Shown: in pieces, positions 25,887-34,109 of the stretch
How positions within the stretch are numbered: the stretch's first letter is position 1
Layout of the letters: each line of letters starts with the position of its first letter
Assembly (NCBI GenBank): GCA_002384855.1
Contig: DGBP01000062.1
Location: 30,545 to 94,544, forward strand
Direction of reading: 5' to 3'
Length of the DNA: 64,000 bases
Source: Nocardioidaceae bacterium UBA4001
GTDB lineage: Bacteria > Actinomycetota > Actinomycetes > Propionibacteriales > Nocardioidaceae
Program-made: the position numbers and the translations under genes
Notes under the pieces: generated by a model
What the model was told of the DNA's origin: nothing
The model's input: only the letters and a program-made list of their open reading frames with translations
The model's database searches: none

Positions 25887-26576
25887 TCACTCCGCGGCGC
25901 GCTCGTTGTAGCGGCCCGCGACCTCCTGGCCCGACATGGCGTGGATCGCCGCCATCACCTCGTCGGTGAGCTCGCGCCGTGCCCGGCCGGCCGGGACCCC
26001 GTCGAACCGCCCCTCGACCTCGACCGGGGGGCCGACCTGCACCGAGACCTTCGCCAGGCGGGGCCGGCGCGACCCCACCGGTTGCAGCCGGTCGGTCCCC
26101 ACCAGCGCCACGGGTACGACGGGCGCTCCCGAGGTCATGGCCAGCCAGGCCACCCCGGTCCGCCCCCGGTACAGCAGCCCGTCGCGGGACCGGGTCCCCT
26201 CCGGGTAGATGCCGAACACCCCGCCGCCCGAGAGCACCTCGAGCGCGGCGTCGAGGGACGCCTGGGCCGCCCGGGTGTCGTCGCGGTCGACGGGGATCAT
26301 CCCGAACCCCTCGAACCACCAGCGGCTGAGCGTGCCCTTCACGCCCGAACCGGTGTAGTAGTCGCTCTTGGCCAGGAACGCCACGCGTCGCGGCACCACG
26401 AGCGGGATGACCATGCTGTCGACGAAGGACAGGTGGTTGCTCGCCAGGATCACCGGCCCGCGGCGAGGGATGTTCTCCAGGCCCGTGACGGTCGGCCGCC
26501 AGAGCACACGGAACAGGACGGCCAGGACGGACTTGATCGCCCTGTACGCGACCCCACTCCCTCGGCGACCGCTCAT
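25887..26576 (-). CDS. 1-acyl-sn-glycerol-3-phosphate acyltransferase (PlsC-like)
   Basis: A 229-residue membrane-associated acyltransferase. The catalytic HX4D motif is NHLSFVD, block II/III is FEGFGMIPVDRD and FGIYPEGTRSRDG, and PVVPVALVG is block IV. It adds the second acyl chain in phosphatidic acid synthesis, or a related lipid step. ATG 26576 overlaps the cysM stop (ATGA). Mycobacteria have a rhomboid protein at this place, so the acyltransferase is a local difference. Confidence 0.88.
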   Translation of the reverse strand: MSGRRGSGVAYRAIKSVLAVLFRVLWRPTVTGLENIPRRGPVILASNHLSFVDSMVIPLVVPRRVAFLAKSDYYTGSGVKGTLSRWWFEGFGMIPVDRDDTRAAQASLDAALEVLSGGGVFGIYPEGTRSRDGLLYRGRTGVAWLAMTSGAPVVPVALVGTDRLQPVGSRRPRLAKVSVQVGPPVEVEGRFDGVPAGRARRELTDEVMAAIHAMSGQEVAGRYNERAAE

Positions 26577-27520
26577 GCCCAGAGCTGACCCTCGAGGCGC
26601 TCCTCGGCCTCCTCGAGCGTGCCTTCGTAGGCCCCGGTGGAGAGGTACTTCCAGCCGCCGTCGGCCACGACGAAGACGATGTCCGCCGCGTCGCCGGCCT
26701 TGATCGACTTCTTCGCCTGGGCCAGTGCGGCGTGCAGGATCGCGCCGGTGGAGATGCCGGCGAAGATGCCCTCCTGCTCGAGCAGCTCCCGCACCCGTCG
26801 TACGGCGTCGCGGGGGCCCACCGAGAAGCGGGCGTCGATGACGGTCGGGTCGTAGAGCTCGGGGACGAAGCCCTCGTCCATGTTGCGCAGGCCGTAGACC
26901 AGCTCGCCGTACCTCGGCTCGGCCGCGACGATGCGCACTTGGGGGGCGTGCTCCTTGAAGAACCGCCCGGTGCCCATGAGCGTGCCGGTGGTGCCGAGGC
27001 CTGCCACGAAGTGCGTGACCGACGGCAGGTCCGCGAGGATCTCCGGGCCGGTCCCCTCGTAGTGCGCGAGCGCGTTGGCGGGGTTACCGTACTGGTAGAG
27101 CATCACCCAGTCGGGGTTGTCCCCCGCCAGGATCTTCGCGACGCGCACGGCCTCGTTCGAGCCCCCCGCGGCCGGCGAGGAGACGATCTCCGCACCCCAC
27201 ATGCGCAGCAGCTGGCGACGCTCCTCGGAGGTGTTCTCCGGCATCACGCACACCATGCGGTAGCCCCGCAGCTTGGCGACCATCGCCAGCGAGATGCCGG
27301 TGTTGCCCGACGTCGGCTCCAGGATCGTGCAGCCCGGGCTCAGGATCCCGTCCTTCTCCGCCTGCTCGAACATCTTGAGCGCGGCACGGTCCTTGATCGA
27401 CCCCGTCGGGTTGCGGTCCTCGAGCTTGGCCCACAGCCGGACCTCAGGGGTCGGCGACAGCCGGGGCAGGCCGACCAGCGGCGTGCCACCGACCGAGTCG
27501 AGCAGGGAGTCGAAACGCAC
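26573..27520 (-). CDS. cysM: O-phosphoserine sulfhydrylase / cysteine synthase CysM
   Basis: A 315-residue PLP enzyme. KDRAALKM holds the PLP Lys (SIKDRAAL), TSGNTGISLAMVAKLRGY binds substrate and phosphate, and GTTGTLMGTGRF is the PLP phosphate loop. Together with CysO and Mec downstream of each other it forms the sulfur-carrier-protein cysteine pathway known from M. tuberculosis, where CysM uses O-phosphoserine and CysO thiocarboxylate. GTG 27520 lies 7 bp after cysO. The C-terminal tail needed to cap the active site is present. Confidence 0.93.
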   Translation of the reverse strand: MRFDSLLDSVGGTPLVGLPRLSPTPEVRLWAKLEDRNPTGSIKDRAALKMFEQAEKDGILSPGCTILEPTSGNTGISLAMVAKLRGYRMVCVMPENTSEERRQLLRMWGAEIVSSPAAGGSNEAVRVAKILAGDNPDWVMLYQYGNPANALAHYEGTGPEILADLPSVTHFVAGLGTTGTLMGTGRFFKEHAPQVRIVAAEPRYGELVYGLRNMDEGFVPELYDPTVIDARFSVGPRDAVRRVRELLEQEGIFAGISTGAILHAALAQAKKSIKAGDAADIVFVVADGGWKYLSTGAYEGTLEEAEERLEGQLWA

Positions 27521-27526
27521 GAGGGG

Positions 27527-27799
27527 TCAGCCGCCGGCGACCGCGGGGAGCACGACGACCTCGTCGCCGTCGTCGAGCTTGGTCTCGAGGCTGCCGGTGA
27601 ACCGGACGTCCTCGTCGTTGACGTAGACGTTGACGAAGCGGCGCAGCTCGCCACCGTCGACGAGGCGCTCCTTGATGCCGGGGTGGTTCGCCTCGAGGTG
27701 CTCGATCAGCTCCGCCAGCGTGGCGCCCTCACCGGTCACGGCCTTCTCGCCGCCGGTGTAGCTGCGGAGGATCGTCGGGATGCGTACGTCGATGGCCAT
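27527..27799 (-). CDS. cysO: Sulfur-carrier protein CysO (ThiS/MoaD fold)
   Basis: A 90-residue ubiquitin-fold sulfur carrier ending in the obligatory Gly-Gly (VLPAVAGG). IPTILRSYTGGEK, IKERLVDGGELRRFVNVYVND and LDDGDEVVVLPA match CysO. Its C-terminal thiocarboxylate donates sulfur to O-phosphoserine on CysM, giving CysO-cysteine. ATG 27799 has AGGAG 8 nt upstream. It lies between mec and cysM, as in M. tuberculosis Rv1334-Rv1336. Confidence 0.95.
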   Translation of the reverse strand: MAIDVRIPTILRSYTGGEKAVTGEGATLAELIEHLEANHPGIKERLVDGGELRRFVNVYVNDEDVRFTGSLETKLDDGDEVVVLPAVAGG

Positions 27800-27878
27800 G
27801 GGTGGGGCTCCTTGGATCTCTGGTCTGCGTCTGGTGCGGGGGTACGGCGGCCGCCGGGTCTCGGCGGGCCGGCCGGGG

Positions 27879-28310
27879 TCAGGCGTCTCGGGGCTCCTCC
27901 ACCGAGACCTCTTCCTCGGTGACCTCGCCGTCGACGATCCTGAATGATCTGAACTCCACAGGGCCGTCGCTATTCCCGTGCTCGCGTGTGGAGACGAGCA
28001 CATAGTGGGCGTTCGGCTCGGACGCGAGCCCGATGTCGGTGCGGGACGGGTACGCCTCGGTCGCGGTGTGCGAGTGGTAGACCACGACCGGCTCCTCGTC
28101 GCGCCGGTCCATGTCCTTGTAGAGCGCGAGCAGCTCCTGGGAGTCGAACTCGTAGAACGTCGTCGACATCGCCGCGTTGACCATCGGCACGAAGCGGGTC
28201 GGGGTGTCGGAGCCCTCGGGGCCTGCGAGGACGCCGCACGCCTCGTCCGGGTGGTCCTTCTTCGCGTGGGCCACGACGGCGTCGTAGAGGGCTCGGTCGA
28301 TCGTCAGCAC
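27879..28310 (-). CDS. mec: CysO-cysteine peptidase Mec (M67/JAMM metalloprotease)
   Basis: A 143-residue JAMM zinc protease. The catalytic Glu is in PDEACGVLAG and the metal motif is HSHTATEAYPSRTD (HxHx7Sx2D). It releases free cysteine from CysO-Cys. GTG 28310 gives VLTIDRALYD, the usual start. cysO follows 79 bp downstream, completing the cysteine-biosynthesis triad. Confidence 0.94.
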   Translation of the reverse strand: MLTIDRALYDAVVAHAKKDHPDEACGVLAGPEGSDTPTRFVPMVNAAMSTTFYEFDSQELLALYKDMDRRDEEPVVVYHSHTATEAYPSRTDIGLASEPNAHYVLVSTREHGNSDGPVEFRSFRIVDGEVTEEEVSVEEPRDA

Positions 28311-28384
28311 CCCCCGAGCGTATCGGGGGTGCCCAGAGCGCCGCCCGTGGCCGTCGTACGTCCGGACTCCGAGACGACCAAGAA

Positions 28385-28969
28385 TCAGACGTCGCGGGTC
28401 ACGGCCGCGACGAGCGTCTCCTGCAGGTAGCCGACCCACTCGTAGATGTCGTGCACGTGGGTGCGCGGGTCGTCGTCGGGCAGGCTGTGCCAGTAGTCCT
28501 CGTCCCCCTCCTCGACCCCGAGCCGGGTCGCGAGCGCCAGCCGGATGTCGGTGAACGAGCGCAGCCACGCCTGGGCCTGGCCGGCGTCGAGCTCGACGTC
28601 GATCCACAGGCCGTCCTCGTCGAGCTCGTCGGGCAGCCCCGACTCCTCGAGCCGGTCGATGACCAGGGAGGCGTTGCGGGCCTTGCCGTCGCGCAGCGTC
28701 CCCTCGGTGAAGCGGCGGAACTCTCCCGCGGCCTCCTCGTCGTCGGGGTAGGCGGTCGGGAAGAGCCTCGCCAGCACCGGGTCGTCCGGCTCGGTCGTGG
28801 GCCCGCTGAAGTCCAGCAGCGCCTCGAGCGGGTCGGCGTGGCTCTTCGGCTCGGCCTCCTCGTTGCGCAGAAGCTCGACGAGCTGCGAGGCCAGCGAGCG
28901 CAGCAGGTCGGCCTCGAAGCCGGAGAAGGTGACCATCACGCCCTCCCCGCGCCGGATGAAGCCGCTCAT
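28385..28969 (-). CDS. DUF2017 domain protein
   Basis: A 194-residue cytosolic protein of the actinobacterial DUF2017 family (corresponds to Rv1332 in mycobacterial order). Visible conserved features: a helical N-terminus (FEADLLRSLASQLVELL), DPVLARLFPTAYPDDEEAAGEFRR and a C-terminal HDIYEWVGYLQETLVAA. It always travels with clpS in actinobacteria; a link with the Clp adaptor system is inference only. ATG 28969. Confidence 0.85.
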   Translation of the reverse strand: MSGFIRRGEGVMVTFSGFEADLLRSLASQLVELLRNEEAEPKSHADPLEALLDFSGPTTEPDDPVLARLFPTAYPDDEEAAGEFRRFTEGTLRDGKARNASLVIDRLEESGLPDELDEDGLWIDVELDAGQAQAWLRSFTDIRLALATRLGVEEGDEDYWHSLPDDDPRTHVHDIYEWVGYLQETLVAAVTRDV

Positions 28970-29018
28970 CCGGGGTCCCCGACAGAGCGTGAGCGGAGCG
29001 AGCGGTCTGGTGGGGTGG

Positions 29019-29324
29019 TCATGCGTCCGCCTTCTCCATCGTGGCCCAGAGGCCGTACTCGTGCATCGCCTGCACGTCGCGCTCCATCTCCTCGCGCGAC
29101 CCGCTGGAGACCACCGACCTTCCGTCGTGGTGGACCTCCCACATGAGCTTCTCGGCCTTCTCGCGGGCGTAGCCGAAGTAGGTCTGGAAGACGTAGGTGA
29201 CGTAGGACATGAGGTTCACCGGGTCGTTCCACACGATGGTCACCCAGGGCCGGGCCGACTGGGTGAGGTCGTCCACCTCCGGCTGCTCGGTCTCGACGGG
29301 CATGGGTGCAGACACGACCGACAT
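29019..29324 (-). CDS. clpS: ATP-dependent Clp protease adaptor ClpS
   Basis: A 101-residue N-end-rule adaptor that hands substrates to ClpC/ClpA. The core WVTIVWNDPVNLMSYVTYVF contains the N-degron-binding NDxxN/M region, followed by AEKLMWEVHHDGRSVV and the Glu/Gly C-terminal strand. ATG 29324 (MSVVSAP) is favoured because mycobacterial ClpS begins similarly; GTG 29315 and ATG 29303 are alternatives. Its start is only 15 bp from the divergent pncB start. Confidence 0.92.
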   Translation of the reverse strand: MSVVSAPMPVETEQPEVDDLTQSARPWVTIVWNDPVNLMSYVTYVFQTYFGYAREKAEKLMWEVHHDGRSVVSSGSREEMERDVQAMHEYGLWATMEKADA

Positions 29325-29342
29325 CCTAGGCTGTGGCAGGTG
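29322..29342. promoter_or_regulatory. Overlapping divergent starts and -10-like boxes (clpS/pncB)
   Basis: The palindrome CCTAGG at 29325-29330 gives a TAGGCT -10-like box toward pncB (GTG 29340, 7 nt downstream, leaderless spacing) and a TAGGAT box toward clpS. The two cannot be occupied at once. There is no room for a Shine-Dalgarno sequence before pncB. Confidence 0.45.
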
Positions 29343-30662
29343 ACGACTGCATCGACGGCGCTGCTGACCGACCACTACGAGCTGACCATGCTGCAGGCCG
29401 CCCTGCGCGCGGGCACCGCCCACCGCAGGTCGGTGTTCGAGCTCTTTCCACGGAGGCTCCCCGAGGGCAGGAGGTACGGCGTCGTGGCGGGCGTCGGACG
29501 GGTGCTCGACGCCTTCGAGCGGTTCCGCTTCGACGACGAGGTGCTCGCGGTGCTCCGGGAGGGGAACGTCGTCGACGGCGCCACGCTCGACTGGCTCGCG
29601 GACTTCCGCTTCGGCGGCGACATCTGGGGCTACGCCGAGGGCGAGGTGTACTTCCCGTACTCCCCCCTCATGACCGTCGAGTCGACCTTCGCGGAGGCGG
29701 TCCTCCTCGAGACCCTCCTCCTGTCGATCCTCAACCACGACTCGGCGATCGCCTCCGCGGCGTCGCGGATGACGTGGGTGTCGTGCGAGCGGCCGTGCAT
29801 CGAGATGGGGTCCCGGCGGACCCACGAGGAGGCAGCCGTCGCGGCCGCGAGGGCGGCGTACGTCGCGGGCTTCGCGACCACCTCGAACCTCGCCGCGCGG
29901 CAGAGGTACGGCGTGCCCACCGCCGGCACGAGCGCCCACAGCTTCACCCTGCTCCACGACAGCGAGCGCGACGCGTTCACCGCGCAGGTGGAGTCGCTCG
30001 GCAAGGGCACGACGCTGCTCGTCGACACCTACGACATCGAGGAGGCCGTCCGGCTCGCGATCGACATCGCCGGGCCGGACCTCGGCGCGGTACGGATCGA
30101 CTCCGGCGACCTGGGCATGCTCGCCGAGCAGGTGCGCACCCAGCTCGACCGGGCCGGCGCCACCGGCACCCGGATCATCGTCACCTCCGACCTCGACGAG
30201 CACGCGATCGCGGCGCTGGCCGCGGCCCCCGTCGACGGGTACGGCGTCGGCACGTCGCTCGTCACGGGCAGCGGCCACCCGACCTCGGGGTTCGTCTACA
30301 AGCTCGTCGCCCGCGAGAACGACTCCGGCGAGATGGTCTCGGTCGCCAAGAAGAGCAAGGACAAGGCCTCCATCGGCGGTCGGAAGTACGCCCTGCGCCG
30401 CCACAACGCCGCCGGGGTGGCAGAGGCGGAGGTGGTCGGCATCGGCGAGGCCCCGACGGACGACGGAGACCCGTCGACCGGGCTCAGGACAGGCGACCGG
30501 GACCTGCTGGTCCCGCTGGTCCGCGACGGCGAGGTCGTGGGCCGCGAGTCCCTCGACACCGCCCGCGAGCGTCATCTGCGGGTCCGCGAGGAGCTGCCGC
30601 TGCCGGCGCGCATGATGTCGCGCGGCGAGCCGGTGATCCCCACGCTCCACCTGGGTGGCTGA
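29340..30662 (+). CDS. pncB: Nicotinate phosphoribosyltransferase
   Basis: A 440-residue NAD-salvage enzyme converting nicotinate and PRPP to NaMN. LLTDHYELTMLQAALRAG is the family start (TDxYxLTM), GTSAHSFTLLH holds the conserved His that is autophosphorylated, and VRIDSGDLGMLAEQVR is the phosphate-binding strand. GTG 29340 is chosen: VTTASTALLTDHYEL. It is divergent from clpS and followed by pncA, so both steps from nicotinamide to NaMN sit together. Confidence 0.95.
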   Translation: MTTASTALLTDHYELTMLQAALRAGTAHRRSVFELFPRRLPEGRRYGVVAGVGRVLDAFERFRFDDEVLAVLREGNVVDGATLDWLADFRFGGDIWGYAEGEVYFPYSPLMTVESTFAEAVLLETLLLSILNHDSAIASAASRMTWVSCERPCIEMGSRRTHEEAAVAAARAAYVAGFATTSNLAARQRYGVPTAGTSAHSFTLLHDSERDAFTAQVESLGKGTTLLVDTYDIEEAVRLAIDIAGPDLGAVRIDSGDLGMLAEQVRTQLDRAGATGTRIIVTSDLDEHAIAALAAAPVDGYGVGTSLVTGSGHPTSGFVYKLVARENDSGEMVSVAKKSKDKASIGGRKYALRRHNAAGVAEAEVVGIGEAPTDDGDPSTGLRTGDRDLLVPLVRDGEVVGRESLDTARERHLRVREELPLPARMMSRGEPVIPTLHLGG

Positions 30663-30728
30663 GCGGTGCACCGGTCGAGGCCTTTCGACCCGGTGACCGC
30701 AGCGGCGGCCTGGCGCTAGCGTGGGCCC

Positions 30729-31313
30729 ATGAAGCGCGCTCTGATCGTCGTGGATGTGCAGAACGACTTCTGTGAGGGCGGGACGCTGCCGGTCCATGGC
30801 GGCGCGGAGGTGGCCTTCCGGATCGGGTCGCTGCTGCACCACTGGAGCGCGAAGGACCCGAACGCCCCCGAGTACGCCGCCGTCCTCGCGACCCGGGCAC
30901 ACCACGTCGCCCCCGGCTCGCACTTCGCGCACTACGGCCACGAGCCCGACTACGTCGAGAGCTGGCCGCCGCACTGCGTCAAGGGCACCGACGGCGAGGC
31001 CTTCCACCCGAACCTCGACCCGCAGCCGTTCGACGCGGTCTTCCTCAAGGGAGAGCACGACGCGGGTCTCTCGGCCTTCGACGGGCGCACTGCCGACGGC
31101 GTGCGACTCGGCGACTGGCTGCGCACGCACCAGATCACCCACCTCGACGTCTGCGGCATCGCCACCGAGCAGTCGGTGCGGGCGACCGCGCTGGAGGCGC
31201 TGCAGGAGAAGCTCGAGGTCCGGGTGCTCACCGACCTGGTGGCCGGCCACGCGGAGCCGGCGGCCCGCAAGGCGCTGGAGGAGGTACGCCGGGCCGGCGC
31301 CGCGCTCGTCTGA
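30729..31313 (+). CDS. pncA: Nicotinamidase (isochorismatase family)
   Basis: A 194-residue cysteine hydrolase deamidating nicotinamide to nicotinate. Catalytic triad visible as Asp in IVVDVQNDFCEGG, Lys in VFLKGEHDAG and Cys in VCGIATEQSVRATA; metal-site residues are in THHVAPGSH-like RAHHVAPGSHFA. It feeds pncB directly upstream. ATG 30729 is 6 nt after TAGCGT, suggesting a leaderless transcript of its own. In mycobacteria this enzyme activates pyrazinamide. Confidence 0.92.
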   Translation: MKRALIVVDVQNDFCEGGTLPVHGGAEVAFRIGSLLHHWSAKDPNAPEYAAVLATRAHHVAPGSHFAHYGHEPDYVESWPPHCVKGTDGEAFHPNLDPQPFDAVFLKGEHDAGLSAFDGRTADGVRLGDWLRTHQITHLDVCGIATEQSVRATALEALQEKLEVRVLTDLVAGHAEPAARKALEEVRRAGAALV

Positions 31314-31331
31314 GGAGTCCCCTGCCCCTGG

Positions 31332-31384
31332 TGCGCTGCGAAAGTGTCGTGGTCGGCCGGCGTCGCGAGCATTCTCGCAGCGCA
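31332..31384. repeat. Inverted repeat, 10-bp perfect arms around a 33-nt spacer
   Basis: TGCGCTGCGA (31332-31341) and TCGCAGCGCA (31375-31384) pair perfectly; three further inner positions pair partly. It lies between the convergent pncA and enoyl-CoA hydratase genes. It may act as a bidirectional terminator or belong to a dispersed repeat family; only one copy is visible here. Confidence 0.55.
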
Positions 31385-31395
31385 GCTCCGCCGGC

Positions 31396-32169
31396 TCAGT
31401 CGCCCCGGAACACCGGACGCCGCTTCGCGCCGAACGCCCTCATGCCCTCCGCGGCGTCCTCGGTCCTCAGCAGCACGGTCTGACCGCGTCGCTCCCGCTC
31501 CAGCGCCTCCTCGAGACCGTGCAGGGTGGCGCCGTTGATGGCCTTCTTCGTCGCCGCGAACGCCAGGGGCGGGCCTGAGGCGAGCCGCCCCACGAGCTCC
31601 TCGACGACCTCGTCGAAGTCTTCGTCGGCGGCCAGGTGGGTGGCCAGGCCGGCGTCGTACGCCTCCCGGCCCGACAGCGCCTCGCCGAGCAGCGCCATCC
31701 GCATCGCCCGGGCCCGGCCCGCCGAGGCGGCCACCGTCGCGGACGCTCCCCCGTCGGGCATCAGCCCGATCCGCGAGAAGGCCAGCAGGAAGCTCGCGGA
31801 CCCCGCGGCCACGACCAGGTCACAGGCCACCGCGATCGAGCAGCCCACGCCGGCCGCGACCCCGTTGACGCCTGCCACGCACGGCTTGGGCGAGCCGGCG
31901 ATGGCGCGCACCACCCGGTTGGCGCGGTCCAGGCTGCTCACGTCGAAGCTCTCGTGGGCGTCGGGGCCGCCGATGTCGGCGCCCGCGGTGAAGGCCCGGC
32001 CGGTGCCGCGCAGCAGCACCACCCGCACGTCCTCGCGCACCCCTGCCTGCTCGATCTCGTCGGCGAGCCGGTCGGTCATGTCCGCGGTCAGCGCGTTCAT
32101 GCGGCCGGGCCGGTCGAGCACGAGCCGCAGCACCCCGCCGTCGGTGGTGACGGACATCGGTTCGGTCAT
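31396..32169 (-). CDS. Enoyl-CoA hydratase/isomerase family protein
   Basis: A 257-residue crotonase-fold protein. The oxyanion-hole motifs RAFTAGADIGG and CVAGVNGVAAGVGCSIAVACDLVVA are present. The catalytic Glu positions of classical hydratase are not obvious (LMPDGGASATVAASAGRARA), which fits an isomerase-like (PaaG/FadB1-like) member. It acts on CoA esters of fatty or aromatic acids. ATG 32169. Nearby homogentisate genes suggest, but do not prove, a catabolic context. Confidence 0.87.
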   Translation of the reverse strand: MTEPMSVTTDGGVLRLVLDRPGRMNALTADMTDRLADEIEQAGVREDVRVVLLRGTGRAFTAGADIGGPDAHESFDVSSLDRANRVVRAIAGSPKPCVAGVNGVAAGVGCSIAVACDLVVAAGSASFLLAFSRIGLMPDGGASATVAASAGRARAMRMALLGEALSGREAYDAGLATHLAADEDFDEVVEELVGRLASGPPLAFAATKKAINGATLHGLEEALERERRGQTVLLRTEDAAEGMRAFGAKRRPVFRGD

Positions 32170-32208
32170 GGCAGCAACCTAGCCGCCACGCGACCGCGAG
32201 CAGCGACC

Positions 32209-32748
32209 TCAGGCGCCCCAGCGCTCGGCGAGCGTGGTGACCACCTTCAGGTCGCGCGTGGTCGCCGGGCCGAGCCGCCGCTCGAGGACGGCGTTGCCCA
32301 GCCGGGCGTTGCGGTAGCCGTCGCGGACCCACACGTGCACCGCCCTGCCGACCACCCGCGCGGCCTCGCCGTCGGCGTCCAGGGCAGCGACCTCCTCGGC
32401 CACCTCCGGCGGTGCCGGGCGCTTCAGGAAGGTCACGTAACGCCGCACGTCCCCCGCGACGGGCAGCTCGAGCGTGCAGGCGTCGTCAAACACCTGGCGC
32501 AGCTCCGCCGGGGTCAGCACCACCGTCGGCACGGTGAAGCCGCGGTCGGCCTCGAGGACCTCCTCGACCCGTGCGGCCACCCGGTCGGAGGAGCGCATCG
32601 TCGAGCGCAGCCGCACGTTGCCCGTCTGGATGTAGGTCTCGACGCCCCCGAACCCGGCCTGCTCCAGGCACGTCCGGAGCTCGGCCATCGGGAGCTTGCG
32701 GGTCCTCCCGAGGTTGATCGCGCGCAGGAAGGCGACGTAACCGGGCAC
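32209..32748 (-). CDS. DUF1697 domain protein
   Basis: A 179-residue protein of the DUF1697 family: YVAFLRAINLGRTRKLPMAELR, YIQTGNVRLRS and a C-terminal DGYRNARLGNAVLERRLGPATTRDLKVV (quoted here by its key RN..N..E.. TTRD residues). Function unknown. Start GTG 32748 (VPGYVAFLRAIN) is preferred to a TTG 12 nt upstream because it lies next to the conserved block. It follows hmgA by 18 bp on the same strand. Confidence 0.8.
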   Translation of the reverse strand: MPGYVAFLRAINLGRTRKLPMAELRTCLEQAGFGGVETYIQTGNVRLRSTMRSSDRVAARVEEVLEADRGFTVPTVVLTPAELRQVFDDACTLELPVAGDVRRYVTFLKRPAPPEVAEEVAALDADGEAARVVGRAVHVWVRDGYRNARLGNAVLERRLGPATTRDLKVVTTLAERWGA

Positions 32749-32766
32749 GGGGTCAGCCAAGCACGC

Positions 32767-34032
32767 TCAGCTGTTGGAGTACACCGCCGGACCGCCGTCG
32801 TCCGGACCACCCTCGGTCTCGACAGGCTCGACCAGCGACCTGCCGGCCCAGGTCCACGCATAGGCGGGGTCCTCCGCGGCGAGACCGCCCTCGCCGAGGT
32901 CGAGCGGCCGGAACGTGTCGACCATGACGGCGAGCTCGTCGAAGGCCTCCGCCCCGAGCGAGGCCTCGATCGCCGACGGCTGCGGACCGTGCGCGTAGCC
33001 GCCCGGGTGCAACGAGATCGAGCCGATGTTGATCCCCGAGCCCTTGCGCGCCTCGTAGTCGCCGCCGACGTAGAACATCACCTCGTCGCTGTCGACGTTG
33101 GAGTGGTAGTAGGGCACCGGCACGGCGAGCGGGTGGTAGTCGACCTTGCGGGGCACGAAGTTGCAGACCACGAAGTTGTGGCCCTCGAAGACCTGGTGCA
33201 CCGGCGGCGGCTGGTGGATCCGCCCGGTGATCGGCTCGAAGTCGGCGATGTTGAAGGTGTAGGGGTACAGGCAGCCGTCCCAGCCGACCACGTCGAAGGG
33301 GTGGGTCGCATACGTCATCCGGGTCCCCACGATGCCGCTCGGCGACTGCCCGCGGTGCTTGACGAGCACCTCCACGTCCTCCCCCTCGACGAGCAGGGGC
33401 TCGTCGGGCCCGTCCAGGTCGCGCTCGCAGTACGGCGCGTGCTCGAGGAGCTGGCCGTAGCGGGAGAGGTAGCGCCTGGGCGGGGCGATGTGGCTGCTCG
33501 CCTCGATCGCGTAGAGCCGGTCCAGCGCGCCGTCGCCCTTCGGCACCCACCGGTGCGTCGTCGCGCGCGGGATCACGACGTAGTCGCCGGTGCGGTAGGG
33601 CAGCTCGCCGAACACCGTCTCGAGCACGCCCTCCCCCGTCTCGACGTACACGCACTCGTCGCCGGTCGCGTTGCGGTAGTACGGCGACACGGTTCCGGCG
33701 ACGACGTAGGAGAGACGCACGTCGGCGTTGCCGAGCACCAGGCGGCGGTCCTGCACCGCGTCGCACTCCTCGGCCGCGGTGTCCTCGAACAGGCCGTGGA
33801 GCTTCAGGTGGCGGGGCTTCAACGGGTGGTTCGCGTGGGTGCTCAGGTCGGGCAGCTCCCACACCTGGCTGTCGACGATCGCCGAGGGCACACCGCGGTG
33901 GTAGAGCAGCGAGGAGTCGGAGGAGAACCCCTCCTCGCCCATGAGCTCCTCGTAGTGCAGGCCACCGTCATCGGTGCGGAACTGCGTGTGCCGCTTGGCC
34001 GGGATCGTGCCCACCTGGCGGTAGAAGGCCAT
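32767..34032 (-). CDS. hmgA: Homogentisate 1,2-dioxygenase
   Basis: A 421-residue cupin-type Fe(II) dioxygenase that opens homogentisate to maleylacetoacetate in tyrosine degradation. Iron ligands lie in the family segments DYVVIPRATTHRW, HPFDVVGWDG and VPYYHSNVDSDEVMFYVGG; the C-terminal HPGGYAHGPQP is strongly conserved. ATG 34032 (MAFYRQVGTIPAKRH) matches the actinobacterial start. It is divergent from the unknown gene and fahA, and hppD lies 7 kb away. Confidence 0.94.
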   Translation of the reverse strand: MAFYRQVGTIPAKRHTQFRTDDGGLHYEELMGEEGFSSDSSLLYHRGVPSAIVDSQVWELPDLSTHANHPLKPRHLKLHGLFEDTAAEECDAVQDRRLVLGNADVRLSYVVAGTVSPYYRNATGDECVYVETGEGVLETVFGELPYRTGDYVVIPRATTHRWVPKGDGALDRLYAIEASSHIAPPRRYLSRYGQLLEHAPYCERDLDGPDEPLLVEGEDVEVLVKHRGQSPSGIVGTRMTYATHPFDVVGWDGCLYPYTFNIADFEPITGRIHQPPPVHQVFEGHNFVVCNFVPRKVDYHPLAVPVPYYHSNVDSDEVMFYVGGDYEARKGSGINIGSISLHPGGYAHGPQPSAIEASLGAEAFDELAVMVDTFRPLDLGEGGLAAEDPAYAWTWAGRSLVEPVETEGGPDDGGPAVYSNS

Positions 34033-34109
34033 GGCGCTCGGACTCCCTGCTGTTCGATAGTCGGACTGTTCCGTCCGGTCATGCACACGATGCGTTAGGG
34101 TCCGGCGAC
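34033..34109. promoter_or_regulatory. Divergent hmgA / unknown-fahA promoter region
   Basis: The 77-bp intergenic region is less GC-rich than its surroundings. It holds a direct repeat CTGTTC (two copies 16 bp apart) and an imperfect inverted repeat CGGAC-N6-GTCCG. These are candidate operator sites for the IclR or Lrp regulators encoded nearby; no assignment is possible by eye. Confidence 0.35.

Noticed and set aside
29019..31250. 743-residue minus-strand open frame running through clpS and pncB
   Set aside because: Only its last 100 residues (ClpS) are real; the rest is antisense to pncB and pncA.
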